12,138 nucleotides of DNA from Propionibacteriaceae bacterium. GTDB lineage: Bacteria; Actinomycetota; Actinomycetes; Propionibacteriales; Propionibacteriaceae. The notes under the pieces are model-generated. The model did no database searches and was not told where the DNA came from. It saw only the letters and a list, made by a program, of their open reading frames with translations. A program made the translations under genes and the position numbers. Shown piece after piece: positions 1 through 7,957 of the stretch. Numbering within the stretch: the first letter of the stretch is position 1; the number at the start of each line of letters is the position of its first letter. The stretch covers positions 1 to 12,138 of the forward strand of contig WRGV01000015.1 of NCBI GenBank assembly GCA_009787035.1, in the 5' to 3' direction.

Positions 1-699
1 GGGGAAGGCCGAACCGGCGGCCTGGCGGGTCAACCTGCCAATCGGCAGCCCGGCACGGCAGCCCGCGCCGACCAGGTTTCCGAAGCGGCGCCCCTTGAAG
101 ACGGCCGGTTCGGCGCTGAGGCTGGCCTGGCCGAACACCTCGACGACGCCCGCCATCAGGCGGCGTGACCATGCGAAGGGCCGGTCGTCCACCAGGTTGG
201 CCAGCAGGGCGCCGTCGGCGTGCAACACGCGCGCCACGTCGGCGAAGAACTCGACGCTGACCAGCGAGGCGGGCACCTGGCCGTCCGCGAACGCGTCCAG
301 AATCACCACGTCCGCATAGTCGTTCGGCAGCTGGGCCACGCCGGTGCGTCCGTCCAGGGCCCGCACCTTGATGCCGCTGTGTGCGGACAGCGGCAGGGCT
401 TCGCGCACCTGCGCGGTCAGCGCCGCGTCCGGCTCCAGCACGATCTGCGGGCTGGTGGGGCGCGTGGCGGCGACGTAGCGGGCCAGGCTCATCCCGGCCC
501 CGCCGATGTGGATCACGCGCAACCGCTGCCCGGCCGGGGCGTGTGCGTCCAGGTGCTGCCCGATGCGCACCATGTAGTCGAACTCCAGGTGCTGGGGGGC
601 GTCCGGGTCGACCCAGCTCTGGTCGATACCGCCGATGCGCACGAACCAAGCGCCGGGCTCCTCACGGTCGGGCACCAGCTCGGCGGGCTGCAACGTCAT
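1..699 (-). CDS. Spermidine synthase-like Rossmann-fold protein, C-terminus cut by window edge
   Basis: Reading back from the ATG at 699 gives 233 open codons to the window edge, so the 3' end is missing. A short N-terminal beta region (about 1-45) is followed by a class I methyltransferase/aminopropyltransferase fold: the nucleotide-binding loop VIHIGGAGMSLARY at 62-75, an acidic residue after strand 2 (VLEPD, 87-91), ALDGRTG at 114-120, strand 4 VVILDAFADGQVPASL at 131-146, and KGRRFGNLV at 202-210. This pattern matches the actinobacterial proteins usually annotated as spermidine synthase or fused MFS/spermidine synthase. Genuine spermidine synthases carry a catalytic Asp in a D-x-x-D-P type motif here; the DAF-x-D-G version makes polyamine synthesis uncertain, and a small-molecule methyltransferase is equally possible. 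No membrane segments are seen in the visible part. GGGG lies 3-6 bases before the ATG. A hairpin separates it from the upstream catalase gene, so it is probably its own unit. Confidence 0.8.
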   Translation of the reverse strand, partial: MTLQPAELVPDREEPGAWFVRIGGIDQSWVDPDAPQHLEFDYMVRIGQHLDAHAPAGQRLRVIHIGGAGMSLARYVAATRPTSPQIVLEPDAALTAQVREALPLSAHSGIKVRALDGRTGVAQLPNDYADVVILDAFADGQVPASLVSVEFFADVARVLHADGALLANLVDDRPFAWSRRLMAGVVEVFGQASLSAEPAVFKGRRFGNLVGAGCRAGLPIGRLTRQAAGSAFP

Positions 700-730
700 G
701 TCCCCATCGTGCCACCGTCCCAGACATGGC

Positions 731-764
731 GGACGGTCCCGCCCACGATGGGTCGGGACCGTCC
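731..764 (-). terminator. Strong hairpin after the catalase gene
   Basis: GGACGGTCCCG at 731-741 pairs perfectly with CGGGACCGTCC at 754-764 (11 bp). The loop holds its own small stem, CCCA-CGA-TGGG (742-752). CAGAC at 721-725 can also pair with GTCTG at 766-770. It begins 17 bases after the catalase stop codon and ends before the next start at 699. There is no U-tract, as is common for actinobacterial terminators, so termination is inferred from position and stem strength. Confidence 0.6.
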
Positions 765-781
765 GGTCTGGGGGGTTGGGA

Positions 782-2314
782 TCAGTTGGCCTGGGCCGCC
801 CACGCCGCGTCGCTCGTGGCGCGCAGGCACTCGTCGATGCTGAGTTTGGACAGCTCGATCACACGGTCGACGTCGAGGCCGAGCGCCTGAGCGATGCGCG
901 TGCCGTACTCCGGATCGGCCAGGTAGCAGTGCGCCGCATGGCGGTACTTGACGTTGACCGTCGCCGGGCCGATGTCGGCCTTCGTGTTCGAGATGAGCGC
1001 CGCGCGCTGCGTCTCGTCCATCAGCCGGTACAGGTCGCCCGCCTGGTAGAAGCAGTCGTCATCGGCGGTGTGCTGGCTGTAGTTGTCCATGGCGCCGTCC
1101 AGCGCCAGCGCCGGATCGGCGTACTGCGGCTGTCCGGCCCACTCGCCGAAGCCGTTGGGGTAGTAGCCCTTGGTGGCGCCGTAGTTGCCGTCCACCCGCA
1201 TCGAGCCGTCGCGGTGGTACGAATGCACCGGGCAGACCGGCTTGTTGACCGGGATGGACGCACTGTTGACGCCCAGGCGGTAGCGCTGCGCGTCACCGTA
1301 GGCGAACAGCCGGCCCTGCAGCATCTTGTCGGGCGAGAAGCTGATGCCCGGGACGACGTTGGCGGGATCGAACGCGGCCTCTTCGACGTCGGCGAAGTAG
1401 TTCTCCGGGACGCGGTTGAGCTCCAGGACGCCGACCTCGATCAGCGGGTACTCCTTCTGGCTCCAGACCTTGGTCAGATCGAACGGGTTGTCGCGGTGGT
1501 GCCGCGCCTGCTCCTCGGTCATGACCTGGATGTACATCGTCCAGCGCGGGAAGTCGCCTTTGTCGATCGCATCGATCAGGTCGCGCTGCGCGCTCTCGCG
1601 GTCGCCGGCGACGATCGCCGCGGCCTCTTCGTTCGTCAGGTTCTTGATGCCCTGCTGCGTCTTGAAGTGGAACTTGCACCAGACGCGGACGCCGTCCGCG
1701 TTGATGAGGCTGAACGTGTGGCTGCCGTAGCCGTTCATGTGGCGATAGCCGTCGGGCAGCCCGCGGTCGGACATGACGATCGTGACCTGGTGCAAAGCCT
1801 CAGGCAGCATCGTCCAGAAGTCCCAGTTGTTCTGCGGCGAGCGCAGGTTGGACCGCGGGTCGCGCTTGACGGCGTGGTTCAGGTCCGGGAAGTGGATGGG
1901 GTCGCGCATGAAGAAGACCGGCGTGTTGTTGCCGACCAGATCCCAGTTGCCCTGCTCGGTGTAGAACTTGATGGCGAAGCCGCGGATATCGCGCTCGGCA
2001 TCGGCCGCGCCGCGCTCGCCGGCGACCGTCGAGAACCGCAGGAAGATGTCGGTCTTCTTGCCGATCTGGCTGAACAGCGCCGCCTTGCTGTACTTCGTGA
2101 TGTCGTGGGTCACGGTGAACGTGCCGAACGCGCCGCTGCCCTTGGCGTGCATGCGCCGCTCCGGGATGACTTCACGATCGAAGTGCGCCAGCTTCTCCAG
2201 GAAGAACACGTCCTGGAGCATCATCGGGCCGCGCGGGCCGGCGGTGATGACGTCATCATGGTTGGGGACGGGGGCGCCGTTCTCCCTGGTCAATCCCTTG
2301 TCGTTGTCACTCAT
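782..2314 (-). CDS. katA: Monofunctional heme catalase (clade 3 type)
   Basis: Encodes 510 aa that break down hydrogen peroxide to water and oxygen in the cytoplasm; such enzymes are normally heme b tetramers. The motifs are complete: distal His56 in [11 protein letters not shown] (54-64), distal Asn129 in [13 protein letters not shown] (127-139), and proximal heme ligand Tyr339 in [14 protein letters not shown] (335-348). The His-Asn-Tyr spacing (73 and 210 residues) equals that of bovine liver catalase (75, 148, 358). The length of about 500 aa without an extra C-terminal flavodoxin-like domain indicates the small-subunit class. The frame stays open upstream to 2515, but the start at 2314 is chosen because AGGAAAGG lies 10 bases before the ATG, the next residues ([16 protein letters not shown]) are typical catalase, and the upstream 67 codons look like untranslated DNA. 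The symbol follows family habit. No regulator gene such as furA or oxyR lies beside it. Confidence 0.97.
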   Translation of the reverse strand: MSDNDKGLTRENGAPVPNHDDVITAGPRGPMMLQDVFFLEKLAHFDREVIPERRMHAKGSGAFGTFTVTHDITKYSKAALFSQIGKKTDIFLRFSTVAGERGAADAERDIRGFAIKFYTEQGNWDLVGNNTPVFFMRDPIHFPDLNHAVKRDPRSNLRSPQNNWDFWTMLPEALHQVTIVMSDRGLPDGYRHMNGYGSHTFSLINADGVRVWCKFHFKTQQGIKNLTNEEAAAIVAGDRESAQRDLIDAIDKGDFPRWTMYIQVMTEEQARHHRDNPFDLTKVWSQKEYPLIEVGVLELNRVPENYFADVEEAAFDPANVVPGISFSPDKMLQGRLFAYGDAQRYRLGVNSASIPVNKPVCPVHSYHRDGSMRVDGNYGATKGYYPNGFGEWAGQPQYADPALALDGAMDNYSQHTADDDCFYQAGDLYRLMDETQRAALISNTKADIGPATVNVKYRHAAHCYLADPEYGTRIAQALGLDVDRVIELSKLSIDECLRATSDAAWAAQAN

Positions 2315-2563
2315 TGCGTATGTGCCTTTCCTTGGGGGTGCGGCGCATTTCTTGGGCGCCGCGCTGCGTGCGACGCCGGCGCAGGGGGTCTGGCCGGTTG
2401 CACCACCAACGCTACGGGACTTTGACCGTCCTCGCTGGGGACACAGGCAAGCTACAGCTACGCTGAGAGTGGACAGCCTCTTGACAGACAGGCCGATCAG
2501 CTGGCACCATGTCATCCCGCATGCGATGCAGGCGCCGCTGCGGGCGCCGGTAGGGGGGCGCGA
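2315..2563 (-). other. Gap upstream of katA; katA leader and likely promoter
   Basis: This 249-bp gap holds the katA ribosome binding site (AGGAAAGG, 2325-2332 on the minus strand) and presumably its promoter. I could not find a convincing -35/-10 pair on the minus strand: TAGCTG/TAGCTT hexamers in tandem near 2448-2459 are possible -10 boxes without good -35 partners. No Fur-, OxyR- or CatR-type operator stands out. A plus-strand TTGACA at 2481-2486 has no good -10 and no gene downstream. The far end holds a hairpin described separately. Confidence 0.4.
2531..2548 (-). terminator. Short GC hairpin after the membrane protein gene
   Basis: GGCGCC at 2531-2536 and GGCGCC at 2543-2548 (each self-complementary) form a 6-bp stem with a 6-base loop, starting 15 bases after the stop codon at 2564. 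No U-tract. A terminator for the membrane protein gene is plausible but not certain, because such palindromes are frequent in GC-rich DNA. Confidence 0.4.
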
Positions 2564-3289
2564 TCACCGGCGATGAGGCATCGCTGCGATCCGTGCGAGC
2601 CGTCCGGCCAAGGGGGGCCGGTGTGCCGTGAAGGCGACAGCGAACAGGAATCCCGTCATGGCGGTCATGGCCAGCAGTTCTCCGCCGTCCTCCACGGGGG
2701 CGAACGGCACGTTGAACGACAGCAGGTCGAGGAACATGTGGTGCGCGGCGTCCAGACCCACCGCGAACACGCCGAGCACGGCAAACAGCGCAAGCAGGAC
2801 GATGCAGACCCTGCGTGCCTCAACCGGTGAGTACACGTAGGTGAGCAACCCGAACGCGCCGAAGAGGATCGCGATGCCGAAGATCCACAGCAGCTCGCCC
2901 GTGTGGACGGCGAAGATGCCCATGTGGGGGTTGGCCTCGCTGAAGGCCGATCCGAACTGCTCGTGGAACATGAACCAGTCATCGAAGAGCATGGAGAGGA
3001 AAGCGAGCGCCCCGATGAGAAAGACGGGTGCACGATCGCGCACCGTCAGCAGGATCAGCATCGCCGCCGACCAGATCATCTTGACGCCGTTGATGATCTC
3101 GGCGTAGCTCCGGTCGATGGCCAGGTCGAAGGGGCCACCAGGCGGTTCGCCGAGGATCTTGCGGACGACGTGAATGCCCACCAAGAGCACGTCCACCAGC
3201 AGAAGCAGGCAGAGGAACGCGGCGGCGGGCCGATGCGTGAGCCCGAGTGTAGAAAGCAGCCGCATCGTGCGTGATTGCTGTGGAGTCAC
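2564..3289 (-). CDS. Uncharacterised six-helix membrane protein with Asp/His/Glu motifs
   Basis: Encodes 241 aa from a GTG start. I do not recognise a named family. Six hydrophobic segments are visible, about 22-42, 67-83, 88-103, 131-153, 160-178 and 203-221. Acidic and histidine residues cluster at helix ends: LFDDWFMFHEQFG (101-113), HTGELLW (129-135), GLDAAHHMFLD (179-189) and EDGGELLAM (200-208). Such a set of D/H/E motifs across helices recalls integral-membrane metal enzymes or heme/metal-binding proteins, but this is inference. The C-terminus is basic and short. The frame is open upstream to a GTG at 3337, but the start at 3289 is preferred because AGGAG lies 8 bases before it while no such site precedes 3337. 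Its neighbours (catalase, ClpB) are separated by gaps of about 250 bp, so context says little beyond a possible link to stress functions. Confidence 0.8.
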   Translation of the reverse strand: MTPQQSRTMRLLSTLGLTHRPAAAFLCLLLLVDVLLVGIHVVRKILGEPPGGPFDLAIDRSYAEIINGVKMIWSAAMLILLTVRDRAPVFLIGALAFLSMLFDDWFMFHEQFGSAFSEANPHMGIFAVHTGELLWIFGIAILFGAFGLLTYVYSPVEARRVCIVLLALFAVLGVFAVGLDAAHHMFLDLLSFNVPFAPVEDGGELLAMTAMTGFLFAVAFTAHRPPLAGRLARIAAMPHRR

Positions 3290-3297
3290 CGCGGGTT

Positions 3298-3302
3298 CTC
3301 CT
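3298..3302 (-). promoter_or_regulatory. Ribosome binding site deciding the GTG start at 3289
   Basis: The minus strand reads GAGGAGAA followed by a short spacer and GTG; AGGAG is 8 bases from the GTG at 3289. The alternative GTG at 3337 has only TGGAAA upstream. This supports the shorter 241-residue protein, whose N-terminus then leads directly into the first membrane helix. Confidence 0.65.
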
Positions 3303-3529
3303 CGTCGGCGGTGGGCAGGGGCTGAAGGAACCGACACAGGGAGTTTCCAGTATCACCACCGACGCTACCGTGAGTGGCCGGTGCGCGCACGGCGCCACAG
3401 GTACATCACAGTCATGGTGAGGGTGGCCGAGTCCGCGGGACAATCCTGCCCCGGATCGAACCGATCGGCCGGATCGTCGGCGTTTGTGCGGCGACAGGGG
3501 CCGATTTGTCCCACAATGGGCCGCGACCC

Positions 3530-3541
3530 GCCCGCGCGGGC
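3530..3541 (-). terminator. Possible weak terminator after clpB
   Basis: GCCCGCGCGGGC is a perfect 12-bp palindrome 7 bases beyond the clpB stop codon; it can fold as a 4-bp stem with a 4-base loop. A second small stem, CCCA-CAA-TGGG, follows at 3510-3520. Neither has a U-tract. Assignment rests mainly on position. Confidence 0.35.
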
Positions 3542-3548
3542 CGCGTGA

Positions 3549-6137
<2,589 letters not shown>

Positions 6138-6161
6138 GTGGTTCGATTCTGTATCGGAAGA

Positions 6162-6182
6162 CTTGAGTGTACTGGACTCAAC
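6162..6182 (-). promoter_or_regulatory. HAIR operator (HspR binding site) of clpB
   Basis: On the coding strand of clpB the site reads GTTGAGT-N7-ACTCAAG; the classical HspR-associated inverted repeat is CTTGAGT-N7-ACTCAAG, so 13 of 14 conserved positions match, with one change at the outer base. It ends 24 bases before the clpB start codon. In Streptomyces and Mycobacterium HspR, with DnaK, represses clpB and the dnaK operon through this element; repression here is inferred from that knowledge. Confidence 0.88.
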
Positions 6183-6205
6183 TCTATCGCGGGTTTGGGT
6201 ATTCC
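6180..6205 (-). promoter_or_regulatory. Sigma-H/sigma-R-like promoter of clpB
   Basis: The minus strand shows GGAAT (6205-6201), an 18-base spacer, then GTT (6182-6180). This is the form known for Streptomyces sigma-R and close to Mycobacterium sigma-H (GGAAT/C-N17-19-GTT). Transcription would start near 6172, inside the HAIR, giving a leader of about 35 bases. The GTT is the first three bases of the HAIR, so HspR bound there would cover the -10 element. The match is by eye and short, so chance is possible. Confidence 0.6.
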
Positions 6206-6332
6206 ACCTGTTTGCCCGAGACTCCCTGCTGTGATCCTGCGCTTTGGTACCGTAGGTGCTGTGTGAGGGTCCCCATGCCCTGTACTACCGATGACGCACC
6301 CCGCGTGCAGACCGTCAGATCCGCATATTCAC

Positions 6333-6337
6333 AGGAG
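6333..6337 (+). promoter_or_regulatory. Ribosome binding site of the surface protein gene
   Basis: AGGAG lies 8 bases before the ATG at 6346 and fixes that start. The 208-bp divergent gap (6138-6345) must hold the promoter of this gene as well as that of clpB. TACCGT (6249-6254) and TGTACT (6281-6286) are possible plus-strand -10 boxes, but neither has a good -35, so I do not call one. Confidence 0.7.
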
Positions 6338-6345
6338 AAATCGAT

Positions 6346-7782
6346 ATGACCTCCCGGCATCGCATCTGTGCAGGCGTCGCAGCCTGTGCCACCCTCGTCG
6401 TCCTCAGTCTGTCGTTCCTGGCCGGCGTCGCCCGCGCCGATGGGGAGGACTCATCCGGCGATGCGGTTGTGCCCGTAGAGGCGTCGCAGGCGGACGATGC
6501 TGCGACGCCGTCCGCAGCGGACGATGCCGTGACGCTGCCTGCAGCCGACGATGCCGTGACGCTGCCTGCAGCCGACGATGCCGCCACGCTGCCTGCAGCC
6601 GACGATGCCGCCACGCCGCCCGCAGCCGACGATGCTGCCTCGGCGGTCATGACAGTCTCGTTGACTGCCGATCCGCGAGAGGTCCGGGTCGGATCCTCGT
6701 CCAAACTCACCGCTACGGTGCGCAACACGGGCGAGGTCGCGTTGGCTGCCGTGGTGATCACATTCCCGGCGCCGTCCGGGTTCGGCACGATCTCTGGCCG
6801 GGCCATCGAGGCGTCCGGGAAGCAGACGTGCGATCCTGTCACAACCGTGCCCATGGCGGGTGGGCAGCAGGAGGCTGCGTCCGACGGCTTGGGATCGTCC
6901 GGCGGTCTGGCGGCCGATGGGAAGTCGCTCCAGTTCACGGTGACCGACCCAATTCCGGTGGGCGGGGAGTTTACGTGCAGCATCTCTTTCCAGCCGACTC
7001 GTGCGGATGCGGGTTCCTTTGTCACGGCCACGGCGTCGGTCACGGCCACCGGACCAGACGGCACAGCCGCCGTGTTGGCCGGTGATGCGCAGCTCAGTAC
7101 GGACCTGTGGGTGCCGCTGCTCTCGGTCGGCCTGTGGAGTCAGATGTGGGCGTCGCCCATTCTTCCCGCAGGCAACGAGGTCCTCGTCGGGTTCGGGCTG
7201 AGCAACACCGGCAACTATCCGGTCAGCGGCATCAGCGTCGCGGGCCAGCTTCACCATGGCGCCGGGACGCTGTCGCAGATGGAGTGCTCGGTGGTGCGGT
7301 CTGGGGTTCTCGATGTGGTCAATGGCACAGATGGGTCGCTCACGCTCGATCCCGGCGAACACGTCGCCTGCCAGGGGATCTACACCATCGCCGCTGCTGA
7401 TCGTGCCAGATGCATGGCGGCGGACGGGGTCTATGCGGGGGGCGTGCCCGCCGACCAACTGCCCGTGACGTACGACGTGACGGTGTCCGGCGCCACGGCT
7501 GTGGTGGACGGCAGGACCCTGTCCGTCGGCCTGATGTCGGATCCGGAGGGTCGAACGTCGGTCACGTCCGTGCAGGTGTTCACGAGCGGGCTCATCTGTG
7601 ACGACTCCGACAGCGGCGGCGACACGCCGGGCCCGATCGTCGATACCGGTGGCAGCACGGCGACCGGTGGCCGGGCGGGCGTGACGGTCGTGCTGCTGGG
7701 CATCGGCCTGGCCACCCTGGCGGTCTGGCGGTGGCGCGTCCAGCATCTGGACGCATCTGCTCGGATCGTGGCACGCACATAG
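6346..7782 (+). CDS. Secreted, anchored surface protein with acidic 9-residue repeats and DUF11-like domains
   Basis: Encodes 478 aa. Residues 1-31 are a signal peptide with a basic start, a hydrophobic core and an Ala-Arg-Ala cleavage site. Residues 50-94 are five copies of DDA(A/V)TxxAA plus a partial sixth, probably an extended acidic spacer. A beta-rich region follows with VRNTGEVALAAVVI (125-138) and SNTGNYPVSGISV (286-298); this Asn-Thr-Gly pattern is typical of DUF11/CARDB-like Ig-fold surface domains. The end has PIVDTGG (430-436), a hydrophobic helix (about 445-461) and an Arg-containing tail, the layout of a sortase signal, although PIVDTG is a loose match to LPxTG. The tail of about 17 residues after the helix is longer than usual, so a simple membrane anchor is the alternative. 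Six or more Cys occur outside the signal peptide, so disulfides are possible. AGGAG precedes the ATG by 8 bases. The ligand is unknown, and no sortase gene is nearby. Confidence 0.85.
   Translation: MTSRHRICAGVAACATLVVLSLSFLAGVARADGEDSSGDAVVPVEASQADDAATPSAADDAVTLPAADDAVTLPAADDAATLPAADDAATPPAADDAASAVMTVSLTADPREVRVGSSSKLTATVRNTGEVALAAVVITFPAPSGFGTISGRAIEASGKQTCDPVTTVPMAGGQQEAASDGLGSSGGLAADGKSLQFTVTDPIPVGGEFTCSISFQPTRADAGSFVTATASVTATGPDGTAAVLAGDAQLSTDLWVPLLSVGLWSQMWASPILPAGNEVLVGFGLSNTGNYPVSGISVAGQLHHGAGTLSQMECSVVRSGVLDVVNGTDGSLTLDPGEHVACQGIYTIAAADRARCMAADGVYAGGVPADQLPVTYDVTVSGATAVVDGRTLSVGLMSDPEGRTSVTSVQVFTSGLICDDSDSGGDTPGPIVDTGGSTATGGRAGVTVVLLGIGLATLAVWRWRVQHLDASARIVART
6493..6639 (+). repeat. 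27-bp tandem repeat inside the surface protein gene
   Basis: Five complete 27-bp units (6493-6519, 6520-6546, 6547-6573, 6574-6600, 6601-6627) and the first 12 bases of a sixth. Units 2 and 3 are identical; unit 4 differs by two bases and unit 5 by a few more. Each encodes nine residues beginning Asp-Asp-Ala, so gain or loss of a unit keeps the reading frame. Near-identity of the central units suggests recent duplication by slippage or unequal recombination. Confidence 0.95.
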
Positions 7783-7801
7783 GGTTGTTGGCATGTCACG
7801 T

Positions 7802-7834
7802 ACCGCAGCTGCTGGCGCCCGGCGCCCGCGCGGT
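7802..7834 (+). terminator. Nested GC hairpin after the surface protein gene
   Basis: GGCGC-CCG-GCGCC (7814-7826) is a perfect 5-bp stem with a 3-base loop, enclosed by ACCGC (7802-7806) pairing with GCGGT (7830-7834). It lies 20 bases after the stop codon at 7782. No U-tract. It is a reasonable terminator, judged by position and stem stability only. Confidence 0.45.
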
Positions 7835-7862
7835 GCGTGTGCGTCCTCGATGCGAATGCGGT

Positions 7863-7920
7863 AGACGCAGAGGTGCGTCCCGCCGCGTCCGTGGCGTGGT
7901 GTCGGCCCGTCTCTGCGTCT
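7863..7920 (+). repeat. Perfect 10-bp inverted repeat upstream of metB
   Basis: AGACGCAGAG at 7863-7872 is the exact reverse complement of CTCTGCGTCT at 7911-7920, with arms starting 48 bp apart. The 38-base interval has a smaller stem, CGCC (7881-7884) with GGCG (7893-7896). TGCG-GTAGA-CGCA (7857-7869) can form a competing stem using part of the left arm. The right arm ends 3 bases before a possible -10 box. It could be a paired operator, a structured RNA from the upstream transcript, or a second terminator. It does not match the SAM riboswitch classes I know. Confidence 0.6.
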
Positions 7921-7923
7921 GAC

Positions 7924-7929
7924 TAGCCT
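7924..7929 (+). promoter_or_regulatory. Possible -10 box of the metB operon
   Basis: TAGCCT resembles actinobacterial -10 elements and would give a start near 7936 and a leader of about 22 bases, ending with AGAGAGG (7944-7950) 7 bases before the metB ATG. There is no recognisable -35, so activator dependence or an incorrect call are both possible. Confidence 0.35.
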
Positions 7930-7957
7930 GTACCCAGCGCATCAGAGAGGAACCATC

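Larger units (their letters stand above)
3290..3548 (-). other. Gap between clpB and the membrane protein gene
   Basis: No gene is supported in this 259-bp stretch; the open frames crossing it are shadows or upstream extensions. It holds a hairpin just after clpB, the ribosome binding site of the membrane protein gene, and a GATACT hexamer (minus strand, about 3349-3354) that could be a -10 box without a good -35. GGGACAA at 3437-3443 and TTGTCCC at 3506-3512 form a 7-bp inverted repeat about 60 bp apart. CCGGATCG occurs twice (3451-3458 and 3469-3476) around the palindrome CCGATCGG (3461-3468). None of these matches a regulator site I know. Confidence 0.35.

Noticed and set aside
635..2425. 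596-codon plus-strand open frame opposite the catalase gene
   Set aside because: Its translation is low-complexity (rich in Val, Arg, Ala, Asp) as expected for the complement of a GC-rich gene, while the minus strand carries a fully conserved catalase.
2481..2510. Plus-strand promoter with TTGACA and CACCAT 18 bases apart
   Set aside because: The -10 is poor and no plus-strand gene follows; it would only run antisense into the membrane protein gene. A chance match is more likely.
2315..2515. Longer catalase with a 67-residue N-terminal extension
   Set aside because: The extension has no ribosome binding site, no catalase similarity and no targeting signal, while AGGAAAGG precedes the ATG at 2314.
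3421..3470. tRNA-like words (GGTGGCCGAGT-like on plus, GGTTCGATCC on minus)
   Set aside because: The D-arm-like and T-arm-like words are on opposite strands and no acceptor, anticodon or T stem can be formed.
6493..6639. CRISPR array
   Set aside because: The units are directly adjacent with no spacers, stay in frame and encode a regular 9-residue repeat.
6451..7794. 447-codon minus-strand open frame opposite the surface protein
   Set aside because: It has no signal of its own, its repeats are the reverse of the 27-bp array, and the plus strand has a ribosome binding site, signal peptide and anchor.
7783..7957. SAM riboswitch in front of metB
   Set aside because: No match to the conserved core sequences of SAM-I, SAM-II or SAM-IV as I know them. 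Only generic stems are present, reported as an inverted repeat.
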